Assembly: GCF_042683045.1 (NCBI RefSeq)
Contig: NZ_JBHUIT010000010.1
Location: 20,341-84,340, forward strand
DNA from: Luteolibacter algae
Lineage (GTDB): Bacteria > Verrucomicrobiota > Verrucomicrobiia > Verrucomicrobiales > Akkermansiaceae
Length of the DNA: 64,000 nucleotides
Direction: 5' to 3'
Below, piece after piece: positions 25,880-35,061 of this stretch. How positions within the stretch are numbered: the first letter of the stretch is position 1; the number at the start of each line of letters is the position of its first letter. The notes below the pieces were generated by a model. It saw only the letters and a program-made list of their open reading frames with translations. It was not told the DNA's origin and did no database searches. Made by a program: the position numbers and the translations under genes.

Positions 25880-28003
25880 TTAAAACTCACGAATCAGGAT
25901 ATTACGATAGGAAACATCCGCGCCGTGGTCTTGGAACTGGATGGAACTGGCTTCTCCGGCATAATTTTCGATTTTGCTGTATTTGCTTTTCCTGAAAGCC
26001 TCGTCCCATTCATTACTACCAATTTCGATTTCCAAAACTTTCATGCCATTGAGCCAGTGCTCGATATGGTTTCCGTTGGAAACAATGCGGCCGGAATTCC
26101 ACTCACCGGCAGGATTGTAGGGTTTGTCGGCGGCAGGCGGGATAATATCATAGAGCGCGGCGGATGAAGAAAGCGGCTCTTTGCCACGCACGTGACGCTC
26201 ATCATCCAGCACCTGGTATTCGATGCCTCTGCCCTTCTGTGCGCGGTAAATGACGCCGCTGTTGCCCCCTTCCGAGATTCTCCAGTCAAAACGTAGCTCG
26301 AAGTGTTTATACTTCCTTTTGGTGAGCAAGCTTCCGGTTTTTTCCGTGCCGCGGGAGACTACCCCATTCTTCAGCGTCCATTTGTTCTTATTGCCCGCAT
26401 ACCAGTCGGAAAGATCTCCTTTGGCCAAAAGGTCTGTGAATCCTTCCGGAACCACGGCGGATACCTCCCCGGCAGAATCTTTGGCTCCAGGGATGTTCTT
26501 GACGACATTGTAACGGAGGATTTTGCCCATGAGCGGGTTGCCTTTCGAGTCTGCCGCGCCACCGAGCTCGATGGTGTAGAGATGACGGGGCTCGATCTCC
26601 GGAAGTGTCAGGCGGATGGTGCGGCGGTCCCCGGAGATCTCCACATTATCGATCGAGACGTCTTTGAGATCGATTTTCGGTGAACCATAGTCCTTGTGAT
26701 AAAGGTAGGTATGGCGGCTGACGGCAAGAGTCGGCATCTCCTCGCCCAACGGATGGTTGAAGTGGATTTCAAAACCGTTTTCAAGAAGCTGAACTTTGTC
26801 CGCTAGGAAGGTCTGATCGCCCTTCCATTTCACGCGCGCCAGGCCTTCCGCACCAGCCCAGCCTAGATGCGTTTTCCCGATCCACAGCGAGCCGTCTTCC
26901 GTGAAGGTAAGGCGGTGGTTGCCGATTCCAAGATCCGTGGTGAACAGAAACGGAATCATCGTGCCTTGCAATGTGCCATCGACTTCTTCGGGGAGAAAAC
27001 GGATTAGCGTTGGCTGGTTCATTTCGCCAATGAGCAGTTCGCCTTTCGGGAGGCCGAACAGGCTGGGATCGATTGTGCTGATGGGTTCGGTGGGGGAGTT
27101 GGCAAGTTCCCCGTGCGGGAAAAGTCCGGCTGCGGGAGTTCTCATGCTCTCGAGCTCTTCGACGGAAATATCGAGGGGATTGCGGCCATCCCAATCTTTT
27201 TTCCATACCAAAGATGCCGGATGTCCGTAGAATTTTCCTTCTTCCACATGATAGAGCGGGCTTGTGCCACGCCAGTCGCCCTGATTATCGGTCGCCCAAA
27301 GGCGGTTTTGGTCATCGACGCCGATCCCGTCCGGTGAGCGGAAGCCGTAGGCAAAAGGTTCTGATTTTCCATCCGGTGTGATCTTTATGACGCAGCCACG
27401 GTAGGCGACTCTGGAGTACATCCGTCCGGCATCGTTTTTATACTTCGCTTTGATTTCTTCTTCCCCGAGTCTGGTGAGGATCTCCCGGGAGACCCCGATG
27501 GGTGTGAAGGGGCCACGGATATTTTTTCCGATAGGGCCATTGTTTGATGCGACGTTCAGAGACACATAGAGGTTACCCTCCTTGTCGCGCGCCGGTCCGT
27601 AGGCGAACTCATGGTAGTTCCCGGAGACACCGAAGTTGTTGAAGACTGTGCGATAAAGATCCGCTACGCCATCTCCATCGGTATCCGTTAGCCGGGTGAG
27701 TTCTGTCCATTGCATGACGAGGATGGAGCCGTCCTCTTCCCCCAATAGGCCGAGCGGACATTGCAACCCTTGAGCGAAGAGTTTCCAGGTTTTGGTGTTC
27801 GGATTATAAATACTCACTTCACCTGTTTCAAAGGTCGCGGCAAGGCGGCCATCGGGAAGTGTCGTGAGTCCGCCCAACTGCGCGTCCACGGTTTCGGGAA
27901 CTTTGACCGGCTCGATGGTGTAGTATTTCGACCAATCATCGGCACGGCTGATCAGGGATGAGGTAAGCAGGGATAGAAAAAATGTGGTGAGTCCGAGTCT
28001 CAT
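25880..28003 (-). CDS. Exported PQQ-type sugar dehydrogenase-like propeller fused to DUF1080
   Basis: 707 residues with a signal peptide (1-21). Residues 35-420 form a beta-propeller of the soluble aldose/PVC membrane-bound dehydrogenase type (GGLTTLPDGRLAATFETG, TDTDGDGVADLYRTVFNNFG, YGFRSPDGIGVDDQNRLW). Residues 425-500 form a beta domain. Residues 515-707 are a DUF1080 domain (FELRFDWRISEGGNSGVIYR, EWNSGRIVSNGNHIEHWLNG). The start overlaps the stop of the upstream cytochrome gene by 4 bases, so the two are translationally coupled. Inference: the propeller oxidises a sugar, electrons go to the cytochrome, and the DUF1080 domain cleaves the keto-glycoside. Cofactor use (PQQ) is not proven by sequence. 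Confidence 0.85.
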   Translation of the reverse strand: MRLGLTTFFLSLLTSSLISRADDWSKYYTIEPVKVPETVDAQLGGLTTLPDGRLAATFETGEVSIYNPNTKTWKLFAQGLQCPLGLLGEEDGSILVMQWTELTRLTDTDGDGVADLYRTVFNNFGVSGNYHEFAYGPARDKEGNLYVSLNVASNNGPIGKNIRGPFTPIGVSREILTRLGEEEIKAKYKNDAGRMYSRVAYRGCVIKITPDGKSEPFAYGFRSPDGIGVDDQNRLWATDNQGDWRGTSPLYHVEEGKFYGHPASLVWKKDWDGRNPLDISVEELESMRTPAAGLFPHGELANSPTEPISTIDPSLFGLPKGELLIGEMNQPTLIRFLPEEVDGTLQGTMIPFLFTTDLGIGNHRLTFTEDGSLWIGKTHLGWAGAEGLARVKWKGDQTFLADKVQLLENGFEIHFNHPLGEEMPTLAVSRHTYLYHKDYGSPKIDLKDVSIDNVEISGDRRTIRLTLPEIEPRHLYTIELGGAADSKGNPLMGKILRYNVVKNIPGAKDSAGEVSAVVPEGFTDLLAKGDLSDWYAGNKNKWTLKNGVVSRGTEKTGSLLTKRKYKHFELRFDWRISEGGNSGVIYRAQKGRGIEYQVLDDERHVRGKEPLSSSAALYDIIPPAADKPYNPAGEWNSGRIVSNGNHIEHWLNGMKVLEIEIGSNEWDEAFRKSKYSKIENYAGEASSIQFQDHGADVSYRNILIREF

Positions 28004-28884
28004 GGTTGGGAAAATGTTAGAGTGAATGTTTCAGTGCCGGATAGGCTTAGGCGGTCTCCATCCAATTTGCCCTGATCCGATGTAATTTTGGCAGAGCCGG
28101 TATTGGAAAGATTCAAGGTGAAATCCTGCGGAGCCTTCGTCAGAGTGAACGTGCTGGTCCAGGCATTGTCCTTGCCGCTTTTCCGGATCAACTCGTGGAC
28201 TTCCGTCTCTCCCAGTTTGTATTGAAATTCCGGATAGCCCTCAATGAGCCGGTAACCGAGGTATTCAATCGGCTGATCTTCACCGAAGGAAAAAAGCCGA
28301 TCCGATGAAATTTTGAAAAACGGCTCGGCCTCGATCTTTCGCTCATAGCGGCCGGCTGCGGTGCCTGTTTGGGAGCCTTCCCAAGCATATCTGATATGGC
28401 AGATCTCGGTATCCCAGCAAATGGAGATATTTCCCGGGAGGACGACGGAGACCGACGCGGGGCTGGTATCCGGGAGGTAGGTATGGAAGACATATGGGAG
28501 CTTGCGCTTCGGTTCTTTGAAGCGTTTGAACTGGTTTCTTCCCTTTTTCTCCACTTTCCCTTTGGAGGCTTCCAATATGTATTCGTGGATCTGTGCCAGT
28601 GTCTCATCGGGAACATGGCTCATGGACGGCATTTCGATCATCTTCGGGTTTTTCTTCCCCGGCGTTTTCGCCCACGCGAGGAACTCAGCGAGCTTGCCCT
28701 CAGGATAATGTTTTGAAATGTAAACGAGCGAAGGACCGACCAGAATGCTGTCCAGCTGGTGGCAGGCCATACAATTGATCTCATACGCTGCTTTGCCGGC
28801 GGCATTATCTTCCGCTCTGGCGGAGAGAGAAACCATCCATGGCGAGCAGAGCGCTGCCAGTCGCAGAAAATTAGAATGTCTCAT
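28000..28884 (-). CDS. Exported mono-heme cytochrome c with C-terminal beta domain
   Basis: 294 residues: a signal peptide (1-24), then a class I cytochrome c domain with C38-M-A-C41-H42 and a candidate Met ligand in MPSMSHVPDETL (about residues 84-95). A roughly 170-residue domain follows, rich in aromatic residues and beta strands (SVVLPGNISICWDTEICHIRYAW), of a kind seen in PVC proteins but without a known activity. It is coupled to the downstream dehydrogenase-DUF1080 gene (4-base overlap) and is the first gene of that unit. Likely electron acceptor of the dehydrogenase. Confidence 0.85.
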   Translation of the reverse strand: MRHSNFLRLAALCSPWMVSLSARAEDNAAGKAAYEINCMACHQLDSILVGPSLVYISKHYPEGKLAEFLAWAKTPGKKNPKMIEMPSMSHVPDETLAQIHEYILEASKGKVEKKGRNQFKRFKEPKRKLPYVFHTYLPDTSPASVSVVLPGNISICWDTEICHIRYAWEGSQTGTAAGRYERKIEAEPFFKISSDRLFSFGEDQPIEYLGYRLIEGYPEFQYKLGETEVHELIRKSGKDNAWTSTFTLTKAPQDFTLNLSNTGSAKITSDQGKLDGDRLSLSGTETFTLTFSQP

Positions 28885-28951
28885 ATATCAGGTAGGAAAT
28901 GTATGCTTTGGCGATGAAATTGCAGTTAAATTGCGGATGGGATTTTCCTGC

Positions 28952-28988
28952 TAAAAAAAGGTGATTCCGGTGTGAGCGGAACCACCTT
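28952..28988 (-). terminator. Intrinsic terminator after the sulfatase at 29012
   Basis: A 12-pair stem with one A-C mismatch (AAGGTGATTCCG against CGGAACCACCTT, 7-base loop) is followed on the minus strand by seven T residues. It lies 24 bases after the sulfatase stop and separates it from the cytochrome/dehydrogenase operon. Confidence 0.75.
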
Positions 28989-29011
28989 GCAGCTCATGGC
29001 GATGAGAAGGC

Positions 29012-30469
29012 CTAGAATTTCTTTGCGCCTCTTCTGGGCCCGGGACTGATCTTGTCTCCTTTTCTTGTGTGCTCTTCCCGTTCCGGATCGTAATCCGGGT
29101 TTTCTGTCATCATCTGGGCACCAACAGATTTTCTCCATTCCCGGAGCTCGGCCAAGAGGGCTGCCGCCTTTTCCGGTTGGGACTTTGCCAGGTTATTCTT
29201 CTCCGCAGGATCCGAGCTGAGATCGTAGAGCTCTAGCTCGCCGGTCTCAAAAAATTCGATGAGTTTCAGATCTCCGTGGCGGATGGCACCGTAGGGCTTG
29301 GTGCGATGGTAATGCGGATAGTGCCAGAAGACGGAATCGCGCTCTAGCTTGGCAGAGCCATCTTCCAATACCGGCAGAATGCTGATGCCGTCCTTGTGTT
29401 CCTCTGGGAGCAAATCCATTCCAGCGGCATCGAGCAAAGTCGGGTAAATATCCATTCCGATGACAGTCGCGTCAGATTTGGAGCTGGACTTGATTTTTGC
29501 AGGCCATTTCACAAGAAATGGCTCGCGCACACCACCTTCGTGGGAGAATCCCTTGAAATCGCGGAAACCGCCGCTGGTTTTCGGGTTATCGCCACCATTG
29601 TCTCCTGTGAGGATGATGATCGTGTTCTCCGCAATGCCCAGTTCCTCGAGTTTAGAGACGATGCGACCGATACTGTTGTCGAGAATTTCCACCATCCCGG
29701 CACGAGCGGGGTCAAGTAGTTCATCTTTGGCGTTATCGAAGCCTTTCGCCTTTTCCTTATATTTTTCCACATAGGCGGGCGGAGCCATGATTGGGCCGTG
29801 CAGTGTGTAATAGGAAAAGTAGAGCAGGAATGGATTATCCCGCTTGGTGTTATCGAGGAATTTAATGGCAGCGTCGGTAAGTTTGTCGGTAAGAAAGTCA
29901 CCAGGTTTGCCATCATCGAGGTTCGGCATATCGAAGGGAGAAAAGTATTTTCCCGGCCCTTTCGGCTGGCCCCATTCACGGCCGCCGATATTGAGATCGA
30001 AGCCGTGATCGGTAGGATAGTGTTCTTGTTCATCAGCCTGGCCGTTTGGCATGAGATGCCATTTTCCGAAGAATGCGGTGTCGTAACCGCCTGCTTTCAA
30101 GGCTTCAGGTAGGACAACACGCTCATGATCGATTCTCATGTTCCAATCCGGAACGGACAGTTTCGCGAAGGGGTGGTCATGCCCGGTGATCCAGTCTGTA
30201 AGATGTGTCCGCGCCGGATAGCAGCCGGTTAAAATCGCCGCGCGACTTGGGGAGCAGACTGTGCAGGCAGCGTAGGCATTTGTGAAAAGCATGCCCTCTG
30301 CGGCGAGCTTATCGATATTCGGCGTTTCATAGAATTGCGCACCGTAGCAGCCGAAGTCACCGCGGCCGAGATCATCAACAAGGAGAAACACGATATTTGG
30401 TTTCTCGCTAGCGGCGGAGAGTAACTGGGCACCTGCCAGCAAAAGTAATGTTGTAAGACGTTTGATCAT
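29012..30469 (-). CDS. Exported S1 sulfatase (CSPSR type)
   Basis: 485 residues with a signal peptide (MIKRLTTLLLLAGAQLLSAA). Metal ligands lie in VDDLGRGDFG (residues 31-40). The formylglycine motif is C72-S-P-S-R76, followed by AAILTG. GKWHL is present near residue 137 and TGDNGGDNP marks the distal metal-binding Asp-Asn. The C-terminus is basic (KISPGPRRGAKKF). It resembles arylsulfatase A-like S1 enzymes that act on sulfated glycans, but the sulfate position is not predictable. It appears monocistronic: a terminator follows, and a remnant of a related gene lies upstream. Confidence 0.94.
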   Translation of the reverse strand: MIKRLTTLLLLAGAQLLSAASEKPNIVFLLVDDLGRGDFGCYGAQFYETPNIDKLAAEGMLFTNAYAACTVCSPSRAAILTGCYPARTHLTDWITGHDHPFAKLSVPDWNMRIDHERVVLPEALKAGGYDTAFFGKWHLMPNGQADEQEHYPTDHGFDLNIGGREWGQPKGPGKYFSPFDMPNLDDGKPGDFLTDKLTDAAIKFLDNTKRDNPFLLYFSYYTLHGPIMAPPAYVEKYKEKAKGFDNAKDELLDPARAGMVEILDNSIGRIVSKLEELGIAENTIIILTGDNGGDNPKTSGGFRDFKGFSHEGGVREPFLVKWPAKIKSSSKSDATVIGMDIYPTLLDAAGMDLLPEEHKDGISILPVLEDGSAKLERDSVFWHYPHYHRTKPYGAIRHGDLKLIEFFETGELELYDLSSDPAEKNNLAKSQPEKAAALLAELREWRKSVGAQMMTENPDYDPEREEHTRKGDKISPGPRRGAKKF

Positions 30470-30565
30470 AATGATTTAGTTGGGTTTGGCGGTATGCGCC
30501 TTTTCATTGGATTGTGAGAAATATATATCGATCATTTAAGGTTCGGTAAATAGCCGTGGTGGAGT

Positions 30566-30634
30566 TCAGTCAGCGGCAGGAAGTAACTGCGAGCCAGCAA
30601 GCAAAATGAACGTAGTCAGTTTTTTTAGCACCAT
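30566..30634 (-). pseudogene. Remnant of a sulfatase 5' end (signal peptide only)
   Basis: This 22-codon frame encodes MVLKKLTTFILLAGSQLL and then PAAD before a TGA. It matches the signal peptide of the neighbouring sulfatase (MIKRLTTLLLLAGAQLL) almost residue for residue. After the stop nothing resembles a sulfatase. The simplest reading is a duplicated sulfatase gene that was deleted down to its 5' end, or a recombination scar. An expressed micropeptide cannot be excluded. Confidence 0.7.
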
Positions 30635-30659
30635 ATCAGAGGATTTTCGTCTCGGGAGC

Positions 30660-32081
30660 CTATGGTTTGTTCCTAATATCGACGTGTGCTGCGTCCATGA
30701 GTTTTCTCATGCGCTCAACGAGCTCCGGATTTTTCGCCGCGATATCATCGGTTTCGCCAATATCTTCCTTCAGGTTGTATAGCTCGATAGGTAGGATCTG
30801 GCGCGGCTCTTTACGACCTTTGGAGCGTTCCACGACCTTCCAATCACCCATCCGCAAAGCACGTGAGCTATATGGACTGGCATTTCCATGGATAAACTCG
30901 AAGTAAAGCGCTTCGTGTTTCTTCTGTGCGTGCGGCCGCCCGGTGAGTGTTGGTAGAAAGGAAATACCGTCGGTCTGATCAGGTGTCGGTTCCCCGGTGA
31001 TTTCCGCCATGGTTGGCAATACATCCTGAAACGCGCTGAGATGATCCGAAAGGCTTCCGGCCGGAATCCTTGCAGGCCAAGTGATAAGAAACGGAGTGCG
31101 TATCCCGCCTTCATATAGATCGCGCTTGATTCCACGGAAATCTCCATTCGAGTTCCAGAATTCCGGATTGTGTCCACCTTCGTGATGGGCTCCGTTGTCG
31201 CTTGAGAACATGACGATGGTATTCCCGGCGATCCCTATTTCATCGAGCATATCGAGTATCCCGCCGATCTGGTTATCGAGGTGCTCGATCATCGCTGCAA
31301 ATCCGGCGATCGGGTTTTGAACATCGGGCGTCGTTTCTCCTTTGCCCGCTCCATAGGTGCCGATTGTTTTATCGAATTCTGGATAAATTTTTCTCCACTT
31401 CTCGTGCAGTTCCTTCGGTGCATGCATGGCTGCGTGCGGGATGGCAGTCGGAATATAACAGAAAAACGGCTCGCCGGATGCTACGCTGGATTTGATGAAA
31501 TCCGTGGCATCATTCATGAGTAAATCATGAATGTAAGTGCCAGGCTCCAAGGGGATTTCCTCGCCATCACGGATGATACTCGTGGGGTAATAGGTGTGTG
31601 CTATCGACTGGGTTTTCCACCCGGAAAAGTGGTCGAAGCCGTGAGAGAGAGGATTGGGCGCACCTTCCATATCCGTCTGCCCCAGTCCCCATTTTCCAAA
31701 AGCTCCAGTGTTGTAACCTGCATTTTTAAAAAGCCGCGGCAAAGTGGTCATTGTCTGATCCAGCGCGAAGTTATTCTCCACTCCATTTCCCCGGCAGTGA
31801 ACATGTCCGGGGTGCTGACCTGTCATCAGAACTGCTCTCGATGGAGAGCAGACAGTATTTCCAGAATAGTGATCCGTAAAACGCATGCCCTGTGCGGCAA
31901 TGCGATCGATATTCGGTGTTTTGAGCTTTTCCTGCCCGTAGCAGCCGAGGTCCCCAATGCCTAAATCATCCGCGAGTATATAGATGACATTTGGCTTAAG
32001 AGTGGTTTCGGCTGCGATCGCATTGCCCATGGTGACGGCAAAGGCAATGCAGGTGAGAAAGGACAATCTTCTTGGGAGCAT
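30660..32081 (-). CDS. Exported S1 sulfatase (GKWGLG subgroup)
   Basis: 473 residues with a signal peptide (about 1-23), ADDLGIGDLGCYG at 37-49, the formylglycine motif C78-S-P-S-R82 and GKWGLGQTD near residue 130. A SSDNGAHHEGGHNPEFWNS block supplies the distal metal site. By eye it is a close paralogue of the sulfatase at 52646-54082: both have QSIAH.YYP, the NGDFRG/RDLYEGGIR.PF run and the same C-terminal layout. It is separated from the upstream sulfatase gene by 143 bases in which I saw no hairpin or coding signal. Confidence 0.93.
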   Translation of the reverse strand: MLPRRLSFLTCIAFAVTMGNAIAAETTLKPNVIYILADDLGIGDLGCYGQEKLKTPNIDRIAAQGMRFTDHYSGNTVCSPSRAVLMTGQHPGHVHCRGNGVENNFALDQTMTTLPRLFKNAGYNTGAFGKWGLGQTDMEGAPNPLSHGFDHFSGWKTQSIAHTYYPTSIIRDGEEIPLEPGTYIHDLLMNDATDFIKSSVASGEPFFCYIPTAIPHAAMHAPKELHEKWRKIYPEFDKTIGTYGAGKGETTPDVQNPIAGFAAMIEHLDNQIGGILDMLDEIGIAGNTIVMFSSDNGAHHEGGHNPEFWNSNGDFRGIKRDLYEGGIRTPFLITWPARIPAGSLSDHLSAFQDVLPTMAEITGEPTPDQTDGISFLPTLTGRPHAQKKHEALYFEFIHGNASPYSSRALRMGDWKVVERSKGRKEPRQILPIELYNLKEDIGETDDIAAKNPELVERMRKLMDAAHVDIRNKP

Positions 32082-32224
32082 TTGGATTTTTTCAAGGATT
32101 CGGAAAAGATCGATATATACGCGATGACGGTGGCGAATCGTTCAGAAAAGCACCGTCGAATTCTTTCTGTTTCCCGAATATCCCTGATTCTACAAAAATA
32201 TCCAAAGCGCGTCTGGGAAGCCGC

Positions 32225-33856
32225 TCAATTGTGCTTTTTGGGTTTCGGTTGCTTTTTCTTCTTTTTGTCGGACGGCTTCTTCGCGGCTTCGGGCAGGTTC
32301 GGATCATCATGCTCCTTCTCATGTAGGTCGAAGTCCGGGAGGATTTTTTCGAGTTTATCGCGCTCCGAGCGATGTGTCTCAGATACGCTGTTCCAGTCTT
32401 TGATCTCATCAAAGGAAATGAGGTCTTCGGGTATGTTGTCCACGTCCCACCATTTTTCGTTCCCGTCCTTAAGCACCTTTTTTCCACGGATGAGCTGGGA
32501 TGCTCCATTGTATGCGTAGACCCAATCCCGAAGGTCCGGCTTATCTGTGTAGAGGAAAGGAACCATGCTCTCTCCGTTGATTTCGTAACCCTTCGGCAAG
32601 CTGTAGCCGCCGAGGTCTGCAATGGTCGGGAGCAGATCGGTCAGGTTCAGAAGCACGTCCTGTTTGCCGTGTTTTGTCATCCCCGGCGCGTAGATAATGA
32701 AGGGAACGTGGCAGCCCTTTTGTCTGTCTTTACTGCTTTTACCATAGCCACTGGTGCCATTGTCCGCACAGAAAATGAGGACGGTGTTTTCTGCAATTCC
32801 CATTTCCTCCAGCTTGTTCTGATAGAGCCAGACTTGGTAATCGAGGTAGTTGATGTGGTGGTGAATGCCTTGCTCGGTAATGGAGCTGGTATCATAACCA
32901 TCAGCTGTTTTTGTGATTGTGGGCTCCGTGCGGATATACTTTTTACCATCCCATTTCACCTTCGGAGTTCCCGGCCAGCTCTTGAAATCAGGATTAAACC
33001 AATCGTAGTATCCATGACCCAAATGGGAGGTGTGGTAGATGAAAAATGGTTTGCCCGTGGATTTTTTCCGCTCCATGAACTCGAAGATATAATCGAGCTC
33101 CACATCCGGAGCGTAGGTGTTCACCCCGAAGTCTTTCCGGGTTTCCGGAGTATTCGGCCACCATGTCATCGCTGATTTCTCGCCCGGGAAATTCATCAGG
33201 CTGACGAATGGTTTCCAGAAGTAGCTGGAGCCAGGATAGAGACCACCTTCCTTGCCAGTGGACCTATCGATCATGACTTGCTTTCCGTCGATTTTTTTGG
33301 CGATGATCTGGAAGTCGGAATACGGGCTTTCCTTGTTGCCTTCTTCACCGGGGCTGAACACTCCTTCGTCGAATCCGAACTTGGTGAGATCGCTGTTTTT
33401 CATCTGGGTCTTCCCGGCCCAGTAGGTGTTATATCCGGCATTTTGCGCAACGTGGCCGATGAGAAGGGGCGAGCTTTCGTAAAGCGGCCAAGTATTGAGC
33501 TTCCCGCTTTTTGTCATCGTCATTCCCAGATCGCCATTGTGCCACCATTTGTGGAGATGTGCGTAGCGGCCTGTCATCATCATGGCGCGACTCGGGGAGC
33601 ATACGGTTGCCGCCCAAGCATTGGTGATCCAGCAGCCCTTCTCGGCAAGCTTATCAAGAACCGGCGTTTCAGCTCGATATTTTGGATCCGAAGTATCGTG
33701 TCCCGAGGGATCTGTCCAAACGGACGACCCATAAACGGGCAACTCGCGGGCGCTTATATCATCTGCGTAAATGAGGATGATATTGGGTTTTTCGGGTGGC
33801 TTCGCGTGGGCGGTCGCGCAATGGGCCGCAAGGAGAAGTGTGATAATCTTTTTCAT
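32225..33856 (-). CDS. Exported S1 sulfatase with Lys-rich C-terminal tail
   Basis: 543 residues from the ATG at 33856, which gives a clean signal peptide (MKKIITLLLAAHCATAHA). The metal site is YADDISARELP (30-40) and the formylglycine motif is C86-S-P-S-R90. An AGKTQM block replaces the more usual GKWH, and the distal metal site is CADNGTSGYGKSS. The subgroup has large inserts and long WWHNGD and HTSHLGHGYYDWF segments. The last residues, KKPSDKKKKKQPKPKKHN, form a polybasic tail. It is a paralogue of the enzyme at 35054-36727, and the pair encloses a glycosidase gene. A terminator lies just upstream of its start, so it probably has its own promoter. Confidence 0.93.
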   Translation of the reverse strand: MKKIITLLLAAHCATAHAKPPEKPNIILIYADDISARELPVYGSSVWTDPSGHDTSDPKYRAETPVLDKLAEKGCWITNAWAATVCSPSRAMMMTGRYAHLHKWWHNGDLGMTMTKSGKLNTWPLYESSPLLIGHVAQNAGYNTYWAGKTQMKNSDLTKFGFDEGVFSPGEEGNKESPYSDFQIIAKKIDGKQVMIDRSTGKEGGLYPGSSYFWKPFVSLMNFPGEKSAMTWWPNTPETRKDFGVNTYAPDVELDYIFEFMERKKSTGKPFFIYHTSHLGHGYYDWFNPDFKSWPGTPKVKWDGKKYIRTEPTITKTADGYDTSSITEQGIHHHINYLDYQVWLYQNKLEEMGIAENTVLIFCADNGTSGYGKSSKDRQKGCHVPFIIYAPGMTKHGKQDVLLNLTDLLPTIADLGGYSLPKGYEINGESMVPFLYTDKPDLRDWVYAYNGASQLIRGKKVLKDGNEKWWDVDNIPEDLISFDEIKDWNSVSETHRSERDKLEKILPDFDLHEKEHDDPNLPEAAKKPSDKKKKKQPKPKKHN

Positions 33857-33879
33857 GACGAATTTCGAAGGTTTGAGGG

Positions 33880-33912
33880 AAAAAACGGGCGAATTCATTG
33901 AATTCGCCCGTT
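33880..33912 (-). terminator. Strong intrinsic terminator after the glycosidase gene
   Basis: Perfect 12-pair stem (AACGGGCGAATT with AATTCGCCCGTT, 5-base loop), followed on the minus strand by six T residues. It lies 49 bases after the glycosidase stop and only 24 bases before the next sulfatase start, so it splits the cluster into two transcription units. Confidence 0.88.
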
Positions 33913-33960
33913 GAGGATTTCGGGGGTGTTTTTCAGGATTCCCACTGGGAAGTGCGGGGA

Positions 33961-35061
33961 TCAGTCCTCGTTGGTTTCTTTTGTGATCTTGAGCGGGATT
34001 TGAACGTTGAAGGAGTGGCGGACATTGTTTTCATCGCGTGTATCAGAGGCGCAGAGAAGAGTGATTGGCACGCCGTCTTCAATGTAGACCTGGGGCCGCT
34101 CGAGATGGGCGACTTCCTGTGTCTCTCCGTTTTCCCAGTTGATCTTCAGGCCGGATACCTCGAAGTGTTTCCCTTTGGTCCACTCGTAGCCGTCCTCGGA
34201 ATCGTAGTGAACGAGTGAGAAAAAGCGGCCGCCGGTGTCCGGGGTTTCGATGCGTTTGACAATGGCGCGGTATTTCCCATCCGCATACCAGATGTAGGGA
34301 TCCTCCGCGGGGAAACGTTCTCCGGGAACCAAAAAGGTGGGCTCGTCGTGTTTTACGAAAGGTCCTGTCGGGCTATCAGAGGCTGCGATGCAGTGGACGA
34401 CCGGGCCACCGCTCGGCAGAGGATCCTCCTGGCCAACGCCTTTGTAAACCATGAGAAAACCGCCATCGGGACGTTGGGTGATGGAGGGATTGGAAGTAAC
34501 GAGCGAATCATCGCCAGTTTTGTCCGGATCCACATCGATCAAAGGTTTGTCAAAACGCTTCCATGGTCCATTCGGGCTGTCCGCCACGGCCACGCCGATG
34601 CGTTGGTTGTTGCGGTGGACAAAATTCAGCTTCTCCTTGCCGGGGGTTCCGGTGACAACGCCATCGCCGGTATTGCCCATGTAGTAGAGGTAATATTTCC
34701 CGTTGAATTTGTGAATCGTCGGGTTGTGGGTGCACCAGCCATCCCAGAATTCTTTCCCGCGACGAGGGAGTGCCACGTCCTGAAATTTGAACGGACCATA
34801 GGGACTGTCTGCAACCGCGTGCGCTATCTCGGAATCGGTAACCCAGGACCAGCCTAAATTTTTCGGCCAGCGTGAGTAGAATAGATGGTATTTTCCATCT
34901 TCCCCTTTGGTCAGGGAACCTCCCCAGATGCTCATTTCGTCGCTGACGAATTTTGCGGTCATCGGGGCTTTTCCGAGCTCAATCTTGTAGTCGATCGTTT
35001 CCGCATGCAGGGAGGTGCAAGCGAGCGCTAGGGCGAGAATGGATTTTCGGAAATTAGTCAT
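33961..35061 (-). CDS. Exported GH43-like beta-propeller glycosidase
   Basis: 366 residues with a signal peptide (1-20) and a single five-bladed-propeller domain. Repeated motifs include IWGGSLTKGEDGKYHLFYSRW, THNPTIHKFNGKYYLYYMG, SNPSITQRPDGGFLMVYKG and FPAEDPYIWYADGKYRAIV. It is clearly homologous to the second half of the ThuA fusion at 22246-24291. The fold is shared by GH32, GH43, GH62, GH68 and GH117. I cannot assign a family or linkage from the sequence alone. Its start overlaps the end of the upstream sulfatase by 8 bases, so the two are coupled and probably act on the same oligosaccharide. A terminator follows. Confidence 0.85.
   Translation of the reverse strand: MTNFRKSILALALACTSLHAETIDYKIELGKAPMTAKFVSDEMSIWGGSLTKGEDGKYHLFYSRWPKNLGWSWVTDSEIAHAVADSPYGPFKFQDVALPRRGKEFWDGWCTHNPTIHKFNGKYYLYYMGNTGDGVVTGTPGKEKLNFVHRNNQRIGVAVADSPNGPWKRFDKPLIDVDPDKTGDDSLVTSNPSITQRPDGGFLMVYKGVGQEDPLPSGGPVVHCIAASDSPTGPFVKHDEPTFLVPGERFPAEDPYIWYADGKYRAIVKRIETPDTGGRFFSLVHYDSEDGYEWTKGKHFEVSGLKINWENGETQEVAHLERPQVYIEDGVPITLLCASDTRDENNVRHSFNVQIPLKITKETNED

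Noticed and set aside
33961..35061. Assignment of the propeller glycosidase to GH117 (anhydro-galactosidase)
   Set aside because: The fold fits several families and I could not identify GH117-specific motifs, so only a GH43-like propeller call is supported.
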